The notes under the pieces are model-generated. The model saw only the letters and a program-made list of their open reading frames with translations. It was not told the DNA's origin and did not search any database. From the NCBI RefSeq assembly GCF_051172195.1, contig NZ_JBPJAQ010000001.1:3286001-3350000 (forward strand): a DNA stretch of 64,000 bases. Reading direction: 5' to 3'. How positions within the stretch are numbered: the first letter of the stretch is position 1; each line of letters starts with the position of its first letter. Below are positions 1-7,277 of this stretch, one piece after another. Position numbers and translations under genes: made by a program. Source of the DNA: Paludibaculum fermentans_A. GTDB taxonomy: Bacteria > Acidobacteriota > Terriglobia > Bryobacterales > Bryobacteraceae.

Positions 1-856
1 CGAGGCCCAGCACGTCGCGGCTCTCACTGTACGACATGATGTATTCGTCGTAACACTGGACGAGATCGAAGCGTGGTGTTCTTACCTTGGGACGTGGATC
101 CGCCGGAGCCAGCCAGTATGCCCGGCCGTCCGCCTGGAATCGCTCCAGTCCATGCTCCACCGCCTGTAAGCCGCGGCGGGCTTCGGCGAGGGTCAGGCTC
201 GACCAGGTGGCGAAGTCCCTCACCGTGGCCGGGCCGCGCGTCGTGAAGTAGCGGCGGGCGAGTTCAGCCAGGGCTTCGTCCCGGGTGAGCGCCGCGGCGG
301 CCGGCACCCACTCGTCCATCAACGCATATGTATGCTGCTTGCCGCGCATGGCTCCGCTACAGACGAGTTTGCTGAGCTCGGCGTGCATGACGAGATACGC
401 CAGCGGGACACCCGTCGACGGCAGGCCTGCGGCGGCCAGCCTGGCAGAGAGTTCTGTGCGTGGCAGGTGATGGCCGCCCGCGAGCGCCTGGCCGAGTATG
501 GCATTGCTCCGCCTCAGCATCGCTTCCTCGATGCCATGTTCACGCTGGGTGAAGCCATTCAGGAGGCGGATGCGCGGGGCGGTGAGGTCGATCAGCCAGC
601 GGATATCGGCTGGATGCACAAAGTGCCAGGTGGGGCGCAGCAGGTGCGTTCGCAGGATCGCTCCCCGGGCGTAAGCCTGTTGAATGGAAGCGTGCGTGGC
701 GCCGCTGGTCCGCTGGCCAATGGACCACTTGGCATACGCGAACTCCTGCGCCTGTACAGCGGCCAGGCGTTGCAGCAGTGCGCCCGGTTCCGTCCCTGGC
801 TGGCTCCAAAGCGATTGGTTGTGGAGGCGCAACAGCGCGATCTCGTGTGACGTCAC
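1..856 (-). CDS. AlkZ-like winged-helix DNA-binding protein (3' end outside window)
   Basis: This reading frame runs off the left edge, so the C-terminus is missing; about 285 residues are visible. The start is a GTG giving VTSHEIALLRLHNQSL. The pattern (IxxxRLHNQ near the N-terminus, a VQAQEFAYAKWSIGQR segment, then LRTHLLRPTWHFV and ITxxT-like text) matches the HTH_42/AlkZ superfamily of winged-helix DNA glycosylase-like proteins. In characterised AlkZ/YcaQ proteins a QxQ-type motif sits in the active site, and QAQ is present here. Those enzymes unhook interstrand crosslinks, but many homologues are untested, so the activity is inferred. It is divergent from the SGNH hydrolase gene, with about 65 bp between starts. 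Confidence 0.8.
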   Translation of the reverse strand, partial: MTSHEIALLRLHNQSLWSQPGTEPGALLQRLAAVQAQEFAYAKWSIGQRTSGATHASIQQAYARGAILRTHLLRPTWHFVHPADIRWLIDLTAPRIRLLNGFTQREHGIEEAMLRRSNAILGQALAGGHHLPRTELSARLAAAGLPSTGVPLAYLVMHAELSKLVCSGAMRGKQHTYALMDEWVPAAAALTRDEALAELARRYFTTRGPATVRDFATWSSLTLAEARRGLQAVEHGLERFQADGRAYWLAPADPRPKVRTPRFDLVQCYDEYIMSYSESRDVLGL

Positions 857-922
857 TGACTGCCAGGATAGCGGGCCCGGTGTCCGGATATGATGGGGAT
901 TCACTGCTGGGAGGATCGTGGA

Positions 923-2011
923 ATGGATCGACGCCGATTTACGCTGTTGCTGGGTTCGACGCCTTTGCTGGCGCAGGCTCCGGCCGCGGCTCCGGAACTG
1001 GAGTGGCACGACGCGAAGAAACTGCGCGTGGAAGGGCTGGGTTTCAAAGACCAGAAAGCCCCCTACGACCGGTTGCCTGGGCGTGCCGAAGGCGTGGTGC
1101 GCCCCGTGGTTTGGGACCTCAGCCGCGACTCGGCTGGCGTGCTCGTCCGCTTCGTGACCAACGCCACCGCGATTCATGCCCGCTGGACCCTGACCAACAA
1201 GACCCTCACCTCGCCGAACAGTACGCCTGTCGCCTGCAGCGGCCTGGATCTATACGCGAAGAATGACGCCGGGCGCTGGCACTGGCTCGGCATCGGGCGT
1301 CCGACCAAGTTTCCGGAAAACACTGATGCGCTGGCCAGCGGCCTGCCGGCGGGCCCGCGCGAATACATGGTGTACCTGCCCATGCACAACCCGGTGACTT
1401 CGGTGGAGATCGGCGTGCCCAAGGGCGGCTCGATGGAGGCCGGCCCGGCGCGTCCGGCGGACCGCAAGCCCATCGTGTTCTATGGGACTTCCATTACACA
1501 CGGCTTCTCCGCTTCGCGCGCCGGCATGACACATGTCTCGATGCTGGGCCGCCTCTTCGACCGGGAAGTCATCAACCTCGGTTTCTCCGGCAACGGCAAG
1601 ATGGAACCGGAAGTCACCAAGTTCGTAGCGGAACTCGACCCCGCCGTGTTCGTGCTCGACTGCCTGCCGAACCTCACTGCCAAAGAGGTCCACTCCAATG
1701 CGATCCCGTGCGTGAAGATCCTGCGCGAGGCCCATCCCGATACGCCCATCCTGCTGGTGGAAGACCGCAACTATGCGGACAACTTCCTGAACGCCTCACG
1801 TCGCGAACGCAACGAGACCAACCACGCCGCCATGCGCGAAGAGTACGCAAAAATGCAGAAGGAGAAGATCCCGCATCTGCACTATCTCAAGGCGGACGAC
1901 CTGCTGGGCGACGACGGCGAAGCCACCATCGACGGCTCCCACCCAACGGACCTCGGCTTCACGCGCCAGGCGGCGGAGTTCCAGAAGGCGCTAAAGAAGA
2001 TCCTGAAGTAG
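923..2011 (+). CDS. Secreted SGNH/GDSL hydrolase with GxDLY N-terminal domain
   Basis: A 362-residue protein. I chose the ATG at 923 because GGGAGGA lies 7-8 bases upstream and the N-terminus (MDRRRFTLLLGSTPLLAQA) then reads as an export signal; an in-frame ATG at 890 lacks these. The N-terminal half carries the GLDLY motif of the GxDLY domain. The C-terminal half is a Lipase_GDSL_3-type SGNH fold: nucleophile Ser190 in YGTSITHG and the Asp337/His340 pair in DGSHP. Such proteins are carbohydrate or acyl esterases, probably periplasmic here. The substrate cannot be read from sequence. Its stop is 2 bp from that of the convergent NTF2-like gene. Confidence 0.88.
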   Translation: MDRRRFTLLLGSTPLLAQAPAAAPELEWHDAKKLRVEGLGFKDQKAPYDRLPGRAEGVVRPVVWDLSRDSAGVLVRFVTNATAIHARWTLTNKTLTSPNSTPVACSGLDLYAKNDAGRWHWLGIGRPTKFPENTDALASGLPAGPREYMVYLPMHNPVTSVEIGVPKGGSMEAGPARPADRKPIVFYGTSITHGFSASRAGMTHVSMLGRLFDREVINLGFSGNGKMEPEVTKFVAELDPAVFVLDCLPNLTAKEVHSNAIPCVKILREAHPDTPILLVEDRNYADNFLNASRRERNETNHAAMREEYAKMQKEKIPHLHYLKADDLLGDDGEATIDGSHPTDLGFTRQAAEFQKALKKILK

Positions 2012-2013
2012 CG

Positions 2014-2514
2014 CTACTTCGTCAGGTACTTGTCCGGGATCGGCGTCTCGGGCCGCTCGGAGTCCCATAGAATCGTCATCACCTTCCAGTCCTTGCCGTC
2101 GAAGACAAGCTGGAAGCTGTTGATGCCGCGCGCGAAGGGCTTTTCGCCGGGCGCGCGCCGCGACTCGTAGGTGCTGAAGACATGCGCGATGGAGCCATAG
2201 CGTTCCACCTTGCGGCTGACTTCGGTTTCGAAGAAGCCGGCTTTCTCGAAATTGGCGCCGGCCATCTGGACGTAATCCTCGGGCGTCATCACGCGTGGCG
2301 TGTTGCCCTCGGCAGTATGTCGTACGGGAATCAGCCGCGCGCCGGCGGTGAACAGCGAGCGGAACTTCGCCCAATCGCGTGTGCCAGCCGGTCCGGAGAT
2401 GACGGCATAGACAGCTTGGACAGTGGCTTCGAGGGAGTCGCCCTCGGCGGCGGGCAGGGCAGGGGTGGCCAGCGCAAAAGCGGCCAGGAGACAGAGAGTA
2501 CGTCGGCGAGACAT
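2014..2514 (-). CDS. Secreted NTF2/SnoaL-like protein
   Basis: A 166-residue protein with a clear signal peptide (MSRRRTLCLLAAFALATPALPA). The rest fits a small NTF2-like cone: an N-terminal helix region (LEATVQAVYAVISG..DWAKFRSLFT), then strands ending in FVFDGKDWKV-like text (FQLVFDGKDWKVMTILWDSE). This fold is used by DUF4440/SnoaL-type proteins, whose roles range from catalysis to ligand binding. No catalytic residues are evident, so no activity is claimed. It lies 30 bp downstream of the NTR-like gene at 2545 on the same strand and may be co-transcribed with it. Confidence 0.7.
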   Translation of the reverse strand: MSRRRTLCLLAAFALATPALPAAEGDSLEATVQAVYAVISGPAGTRDWAKFRSLFTAGARLIPVRHTAEGNTPRVMTPEDYVQMAGANFEKAGFFETEVSRKVERYGSIAHVFSTYESRRAPGEKPFARGINSFQLVFDGKDWKVMTILWDSERPETPIPDKYLTK

Positions 2515-2544
2515 ATGGATATGTTAGCCGGGATCGGCCTCCCG

Positions 2545-4119
2545 TCACTTCCAATCTGGCGAGATGTCGAGATGTTGATACTTACGGCAGAGTTCGCAGT
2601 CTTCGTTGGCGGGGGCCGCTTCCAGAGCCAGCCGGATGGGACTCTGTGCGCCAGGAATCAGCGGCGTAATCGCGGAATGGTAGTGTACATTTGCATCCCG
2701 GTAGTGGCCGAAGATGGCATACGAACGGCCGGGGGCGCCTACCAGGGTGAACTGCCCGTCTACACCCACCCGGACTCCGTCGATCACCGCCTTGTCCTCC
2801 GGCCAGCCTTCCTCCACCAACCATACCTTCACCGCTTCAACGTCACCGTCCGGAGCCTGGACCTCCCCGTGCATGCGCCATTCCGGAGCCGCCGGCGGTA
2901 GACGGAATTCCAGATTGTCGAGATCCTGGCCGGGATCGAGATGAATGGTCACGGCTTGATCCTTTGGGGTACCTCCTGAGTAAAAAGTCTCTCCGTAAGG
3001 CGAACGGTCGCCCATCCATCTCCGCTTCCGTGGCGGCAAACCGGGATTGATCAATAGCCGGTATTCGCCGGAGATGAGTCGTGGAATCCAAAAGATACCG
3101 TCGGCGTGGGTGTATTCCCTGCTGATGTGCCTTGGGTCGAGCGTAGGAGGCACCCCGCGAATTTCCACGAGTTCGCCAGCCACCCCATGGCCGTCTGCGT
3201 CGAGTAGCTTTCCACGAATACTGCCCATCGGAATAGCGGAGAAGTTCACACGCTGGCACTGGCCGGGCAGCACGTCGAGCCTAAGAACCCGCTGCCGCTC
3301 AGGCAGTTCGCTCAGGCCGGCCTCGACCTGATAGGAGCCAGGCGCTGGCAAGGCCAGTGAATACTCCCCCTGAGCATCTGTCGATGCCTGCCAGGTCTGT
3401 TCTCCGGAGCGGATAGTGATGGTGGCCTGGGCCACCGGCTTTGAGGCTCGATAGAAGAGCTCCAAGTCCGATGGCTGCCTCGTAACAAACCCGAACACCG
3501 TGGGTGGTGCCGATAGACTCAGGAGATTTCGATACGCATCCAGCTGGTGCGGATCCTTGATTTCCGCGGTCCGTGAACATGAGCCTGTTCTGAGACCACT
3601 GGACTTCTGGTCCCTGGAGGCATCAATCAGATACTCGCGTTCCACCTGGAACTTAAAATCGCAACTGCTCGTTCCGAAGGGGATTTCCACCTCGTGCGCC
3701 ACATCCCCGTGAAATCGCTCCAATACTTGGATGTGCGCCGTTCTGGTTGAAAAGGCGCCTTGAAAATCCAGCTCAAGAGCCACTCCCGACTTCGCCTCGA
3801 GCACCCGAAAGGCCTCCGCCGGCAGCAGCTTCCTCAGGGCATCGAGCATTTCCTCATTGGTGAGGGGTTTGCGTGCGCGAAGCTTTGCGCCAGCCGCTGG
3901 TGACAGCATGCTGAGCACACGGGTCGTCATCTCCTGATCCGTTCGAGGCTCAATGCGGGTCACCCGGCCGGTGAAGAGAATATCGCTGTCAAAGAAGCCT
4001 TCGCAGGCCTTGCGTGGAGTACCCACGCAGAAGCAGCCCCAAGCCATTCCGTTCGCCAGGAGGACAGACGGGAGGAGCATCGCGAACCGCGCAAAGCGGG
4101 CAATCATGGGTCGCATCAT
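2545..4119 (-). CDS. Secreted protein with TIMP/NTR-like N-terminus and Cna-B-like domain (copy A)
   Basis: A 524-residue protein. After a signal peptide ending near MAWG the mature N-terminus is CFCVGTPRKACEGF, a Cys-x-Cys start like that of TIMP/NTR-fold proteins. Residues about 30-185 would form the NTR-like part, with further Cys in a TSSCDF segment. From about residue 205 there is a carboxypeptidase-regulatory-like beta-sandwich (ITIRSGEQTWQASTDAQGEY..LPAPGSYQVEAGL), followed by a second similar segment (IRGKLLDADGHGVAGELVEI). The C-terminus has CELCRKYQH. It is a clear paralogue of the gene at 4225-5784. Function is unknown; the architecture suggests an extracytoplasmic binding or inhibitor protein. 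Start is ambiguous between several close Met codons. Confidence 0.75.
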   Translation of the reverse strand: MMRPMIARFARFAMLLPSVLLANGMAWGCFCVGTPRKACEGFFDSDILFTGRVTRIEPRTDQEMTTRVLSMLSPAAGAKLRARKPLTNEEMLDALRKLLPAEAFRVLEAKSGVALELDFQGAFSTRTAHIQVLERFHGDVAHEVEIPFGTSSCDFKFQVEREYLIDASRDQKSSGLRTGSCSRTAEIKDPHQLDAYRNLLSLSAPPTVFGFVTRQPSDLELFYRASKPVAQATITIRSGEQTWQASTDAQGEYSLALPAPGSYQVEAGLSELPERQRVLRLDVLPGQCQRVNFSAIPMGSIRGKLLDADGHGVAGELVEIRGVPPTLDPRHISREYTHADGIFWIPRLISGEYRLLINPGLPPRKRRWMGDRSPYGETFYSGGTPKDQAVTIHLDPGQDLDNLEFRLPPAAPEWRMHGEVQAPDGDVEAVKVWLVEEGWPEDKAVIDGVRVGVDGQFTLVGAPGRSYAIFGHYRDANVHYHSAITPLIPGAQSPIRLALEAAPANEDCELCRKYQHLDISPDWK

Positions 4120-4188
4120 CTACTTCGACTCGCTTTGCCCTGATTATGTCAGATCTATCCGTAAAACTCTGCGCCAAAGTCCGGCCAT

Positions 4189-4223
4189 TCAGCCCAGCAT
4201 TCCCGGAATCAGCGCTCCGTCAG
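4189..4223 (-). pseudogene. Scar of a DUF1501 gene 3' end
   Basis: On the minus strand this stretch reads CTGACGGA, then a short gap, then ATTCCGGGAATGCTGGGCTGA in two blocks. The end of the intact DUF1501 gene (stop at 5855) has the same two blocks: CTGACGGA and a terminal 21-mer differing at one position, separated by 10 extra bases. The scar encodes LIPGMLG-stop against VIPEMLG-stop. It lies 69 bp before the start codon of copy A, exactly as the intact DUF1501 stop lies 70 bp before the start of copy B. I infer a leftover from tandem duplication. Confidence 0.6.
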
Positions 4224-4224
4224 C

Positions 4225-5784
4225 TCACTTTGAATCCTCGGCCGCCCGCAGATGATTATACTTGCGGCAGAGTTCGCAGTCGGTGTCCGGAGCGGTGGAT
4301 TGCAGCGCGAGCCGCAGGCTGCGCCGGTTCTCGGGCGTGATCTTTACGGGTGTCGAGTAGTAGTGCAGGCTGGCATCGCGGTAGTGGGCGAATACGGAGT
4401 ACGAGTGCCCTTTGGCGCCCATGAATTGGAACGCCCCATACAGATTCGAAGTGGAGTGAGCAGACGGCTCCTGGTCTGCCCCCAATGCGTCGTCCAGCGA
4501 CCAGATCGGGATGTCTTCCACGTCAGCCTGGGTTGCGGTGAGCTTGCCCTCAAACCACCAGGGCGGGAGCGCCGAAGGCAGCTGGAACGAGAGGCCATCG
4601 AGAGTCTGGCCGGGGTCCAGGTGAATCACGGCGGCTTGCTCTTCTGTGGCAACCCCGGGGTAGTAGATTGGCAGGTCCTCCAGTCGCGCGCCATCCTGGC
4701 CGTAGCGGTCGATATTCCCGGGCGAAGCGGTGCGAATCCGGTAGTCTCCGCTACGGAGAAACGGAAACTGGAAAGTGCCATCCTCGTCCATCATTCCCAA
4801 ATCGCGGCGGCGGGCTTCTGGTGGCAATGATACTGGCACCGCTTCAATCAACCGATTGGCGATTCGGAGGCCATCGGACCCGACGATCCGTCCTCGAATT
4901 GAGCCGAAAGGAACGGCCGAAAAGTTGGTGTGACGGCACTGACCTGGCGTCAATTCAAGTGGCCGGACACGCTCCGCCTCCGGCAGTCCGGGAATGTCCG
5001 CCGTGACCTCATAAGATCCGGGACCCGGCAGATCCACCGAGTACTGGCCCTTCGCATCCGTGACCGCCTGCCAAACCGTGCCGTTGGCGCGTACCGTGAT
5101 GCCGATCCCTCGAACGGGTTGCGAGGCGCCGAAGGCCATCTGCAGGTCCTGAGGCTCCTGTGTCACGAAGCCGAATACTGAGGCTGGGGCCGTCTTGCTG
5201 ATCAGGTTGCGATAGGGAGCCAGTTGCCTCGCTTCATCCTCAATCTCCACAGTGCCGTCGCAGACGCCCGTGCTGAGCGGCTCCGAGCCCTGCTCCTTCC
5301 CCGTTTGAATGAGGTATTTCCGGCCTTCCTCGAACTGGACATCACAGGAAGTGACGCCAAACCGGATCTCCACTACGGAGCTTACGTCGCCATGGAAGCG
5401 TTCAGTGACGCGGACTCGAGCCGTCCGCACGGTGGTCGCCTCCTCAAATTCGTCAGCGAGTTTGTCTCCACTCATCCTTTTCACGTGCCGGTAAGTGGAA
5501 GCGGGCAAGAGTTTCTTCAAGGCGGCCAGCATGGTCTGGTCGTCCAGCCGCGCGTCAGTCCATGCCTTCGCTGCTGCTTCCGGGCCAATGATCGCAGCCA
5601 GCCTGAGCCTGAGATCCTCCACGGTGCGCGGCTCGACGCGCTCCACCTGCCCCGCGAAAACCAATTCGCCTTTGGAGAATCCCTCGCACGCCTTACGGTT
5701 GGATGGCACGCATTTGCAGGCGCTGGCCAGGGGTGCGAGTAGCACCACAGAGAAAAGCGAGATCGCACATCTCACCAGAAACAT
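4225..5784 (-). CDS. Secreted protein with TIMP/NTR-like N-terminus and Cna-B-like domain (copy B)
   Basis: A 519-residue paralogue of the 2545-4119 product, with the same order of parts: signal peptide (MFLVRCAISLFSVVLLAPLA), mature start CKCVPSNRKACEGFSKGELV, an NTR-like region to about residue 190 (including a TSCDVQF segment), a Cna-B/carboxypeptidase-regulatory-like sandwich (ITVRANGTVWQAVTDAKGQY..LPGPGSYEV), a second one (IRGRIVGSDGLRIANRLIEA) and a terminal CELCRKYNH. Conserved spacing of the Cys residues in both copies suggests structural disulfides. The stop codon directly abuts the DUF1501 scar, marking a likely duplication junction. Function is unknown. Confidence 0.75.
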   Translation of the reverse strand: MFLVRCAISLFSVVLLAPLASACKCVPSNRKACEGFSKGELVFAGQVERVEPRTVEDLRLRLAAIIGPEAAAKAWTDARLDDQTMLAALKKLLPASTYRHVKRMSGDKLADEFEEATTVRTARVRVTERFHGDVSSVVEIRFGVTSCDVQFEEGRKYLIQTGKEQGSEPLSTGVCDGTVEIEDEARQLAPYRNLISKTAPASVFGFVTQEPQDLQMAFGASQPVRGIGITVRANGTVWQAVTDAKGQYSVDLPGPGSYEVTADIPGLPEAERVRPLELTPGQCRHTNFSAVPFGSIRGRIVGSDGLRIANRLIEAVPVSLPPEARRRDLGMMDEDGTFQFPFLRSGDYRIRTASPGNIDRYGQDGARLEDLPIYYPGVATEEQAAVIHLDPGQTLDGLSFQLPSALPPWWFEGKLTATQADVEDIPIWSLDDALGADQEPSAHSTSNLYGAFQFMGAKGHSYSVFAHYRDASLHYYSTPVKITPENRRSLRLALQSTAPDTDCELCRKYNHLRAAEDSK

Positions 5785-5854
5785 CGAGTTGTTTCCTTTT
5801 GTACGGCAATAGCCGGCGAAACAACATCATAGCGGTTTCTCTTTTTTGCGAGTG

Positions 5855-7270
5855 TCAGCCCAGCATTTCCGGAATCACCACCCCGTGCACATCCGTCAGA
5901 CGCCGGTCGATCCCGTTATGCCGGAACGTCAGCTTCGTATGATCGATCCCCATCGTGTGCAGCAGCGTCGCATGGATGTCGTAACAGTACACCGGCTTGT
6001 CCACGGCTTTGTACGACCATTCATCCGTCGCCCCGTAGGTCGTACCGCCCTTGAACCCGCCACCGGCGAACCAGGAGGTAAAGCCGAACGGGTTGTGATC
6101 GCGGCCCTTGCTGCCCTGGCTGCACGGCATTCGTCCGAATTCCGTGGTCCAGTAGACGATCGTGTCCTCCAAAAGTCCGCGGGCCTTCAAATCCTTCAAC
6201 AGGCCGGCCACCGGTTTATCCAAGGCCCGGCCCAATTCGCCGTGATCCTTGGCCAGATTCTCGTGGCTGTCCCAGTTGCGGCGCGGGAAGCCATTGTCCG
6301 CTCCGCTCCACACCTGCACGAAACGCACGCCGCGCTCAACCAGCCTGCGCGCCACCAGGCAGCGCTGGCCCATATCCGCCGTAATCGCCTCGTCCAGCCC
6401 ATACGCATCGCGAGTCGCCTTCGACTCGCCGGAAATGTCGAGCACCGTCGGCGCGCTCAACTGGAGCCGCGCGGCCATCTCGTAGGAGGCGATGCGCGCC
6501 TCCAGACGCAAGTCACCGGCCCGCTCTGCCGCATGCATCCTGTTGACCTGGTCCAGCAGGGCCAACCCTTGCCGTTCGCTCTCCTTCGTAATGAACCCCC
6601 CGTCCTTAGGCGGACGCAAATCGTGAATCGGTGTAGGCGTGCCTACACGGATCGTCGTCGCCTGGTTCGACGCAGGTAGAAACCCCGACGACCAGTTGGC
6701 GGCCCCATTCGGCGGCATGCCGCGCGGATCCGGCAACACCACGAAATCCGGCAGGTTCTCCGCCTCGCTGCCCAGCGCGTAGGAGACCCATGCTCCGGCG
6801 CTCGGGAACCCCGGCAGAATGAAGCCCGTATTCTGCATGAAGGTGGCCGGCCCATGCACGTTCGACTTCGACATCATCGACGCCACAAACGCGATGTCGT
6901 CGACACAGCTCGCCGTATGTGGCAGCAGGTCGCTCACCCACTTCCCGCACTGGCCGTACTGCTTCCAGCCCCACGGACTCGGCATCACCACGCCAGGGTT
7001 GCTCTGGAACAGCTCCACTTTCTCGCCCGGATCCCAGGCTTGGCCGCCCTTGCTGACCAGCAGCGGCTTGTAATCGAAGGTGTCGCACTGGCTCGCCGCA
7101 CCGGACATGAAGAGCTGGATCACGCGCTTCGCCCGCGCCTTATGGTGCAGCCCGCCGTTCAGCTCAGGCCGCCCCTTGCCGCTGGCCGCTGCCTGGCGCG
7201 CCAGCAGCTGCGCCAGCGCGACCCCGCCCAGCCCGCCGCCATGGTTCCACAGAAAAGTTCGACGGTTCAT
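5855..7270 (-). CDS. DUF1501 family protein (twin-arginine signal)
   Basis: 471 residues from the ATG at 7270. That start gives MNRRTFLWNHGGGLGGVALA, a twin-arginine-type signal; the open frame extends further upstream but overlaps the neighbouring gene. The body is typical of DUF1501: AKRVIQLFMSGAASQCDTFDYKP near the N-terminus, then PSPWGW, VWSGADNGFPRRNWDSHENL and a TEFGRMP segment with metal-binding character. DUF1501 is related to the alkaline-phosphatase/sulfatase superfamily but its reaction is not established. It is 7 bp downstream of the PSD1/DUF1553 gene, the usual partner in Planctomycetes and Acidobacteria, and surely forms an operon with it. Confidence 0.9.
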   Translation of the reverse strand: MNRRTFLWNHGGGLGGVALAQLLARQAAASGKGRPELNGGLHHKARAKRVIQLFMSGAASQCDTFDYKPLLVSKGGQAWDPGEKVELFQSNPGVVMPSPWGWKQYGQCGKWVSDLLPHTASCVDDIAFVASMMSKSNVHGPATFMQNTGFILPGFPSAGAWVSYALGSEAENLPDFVVLPDPRGMPPNGAANWSSGFLPASNQATTIRVGTPTPIHDLRPPKDGGFITKESERQGLALLDQVNRMHAAERAGDLRLEARIASYEMAARLQLSAPTVLDISGESKATRDAYGLDEAITADMGQRCLVARRLVERGVRFVQVWSGADNGFPRRNWDSHENLAKDHGELGRALDKPVAGLLKDLKARGLLEDTIVYWTTEFGRMPCSQGSKGRDHNPFGFTSWFAGGGFKGGTTYGATDEWSYKAVDKPVYCYDIHATLLHTMGIDHTKLTFRHNGIDRRLTDVHGVVIPEMLG

Positions 7271-7277
7271 GGGCTCC

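Noticed and set aside
285..1266. Several overlapping plus-strand open frames over the AlkZ-like gene and the SGNH start
   Set aside because: They have no signal or motif, and the minus-strand frame and 923 start read as good proteins; these are shadows.
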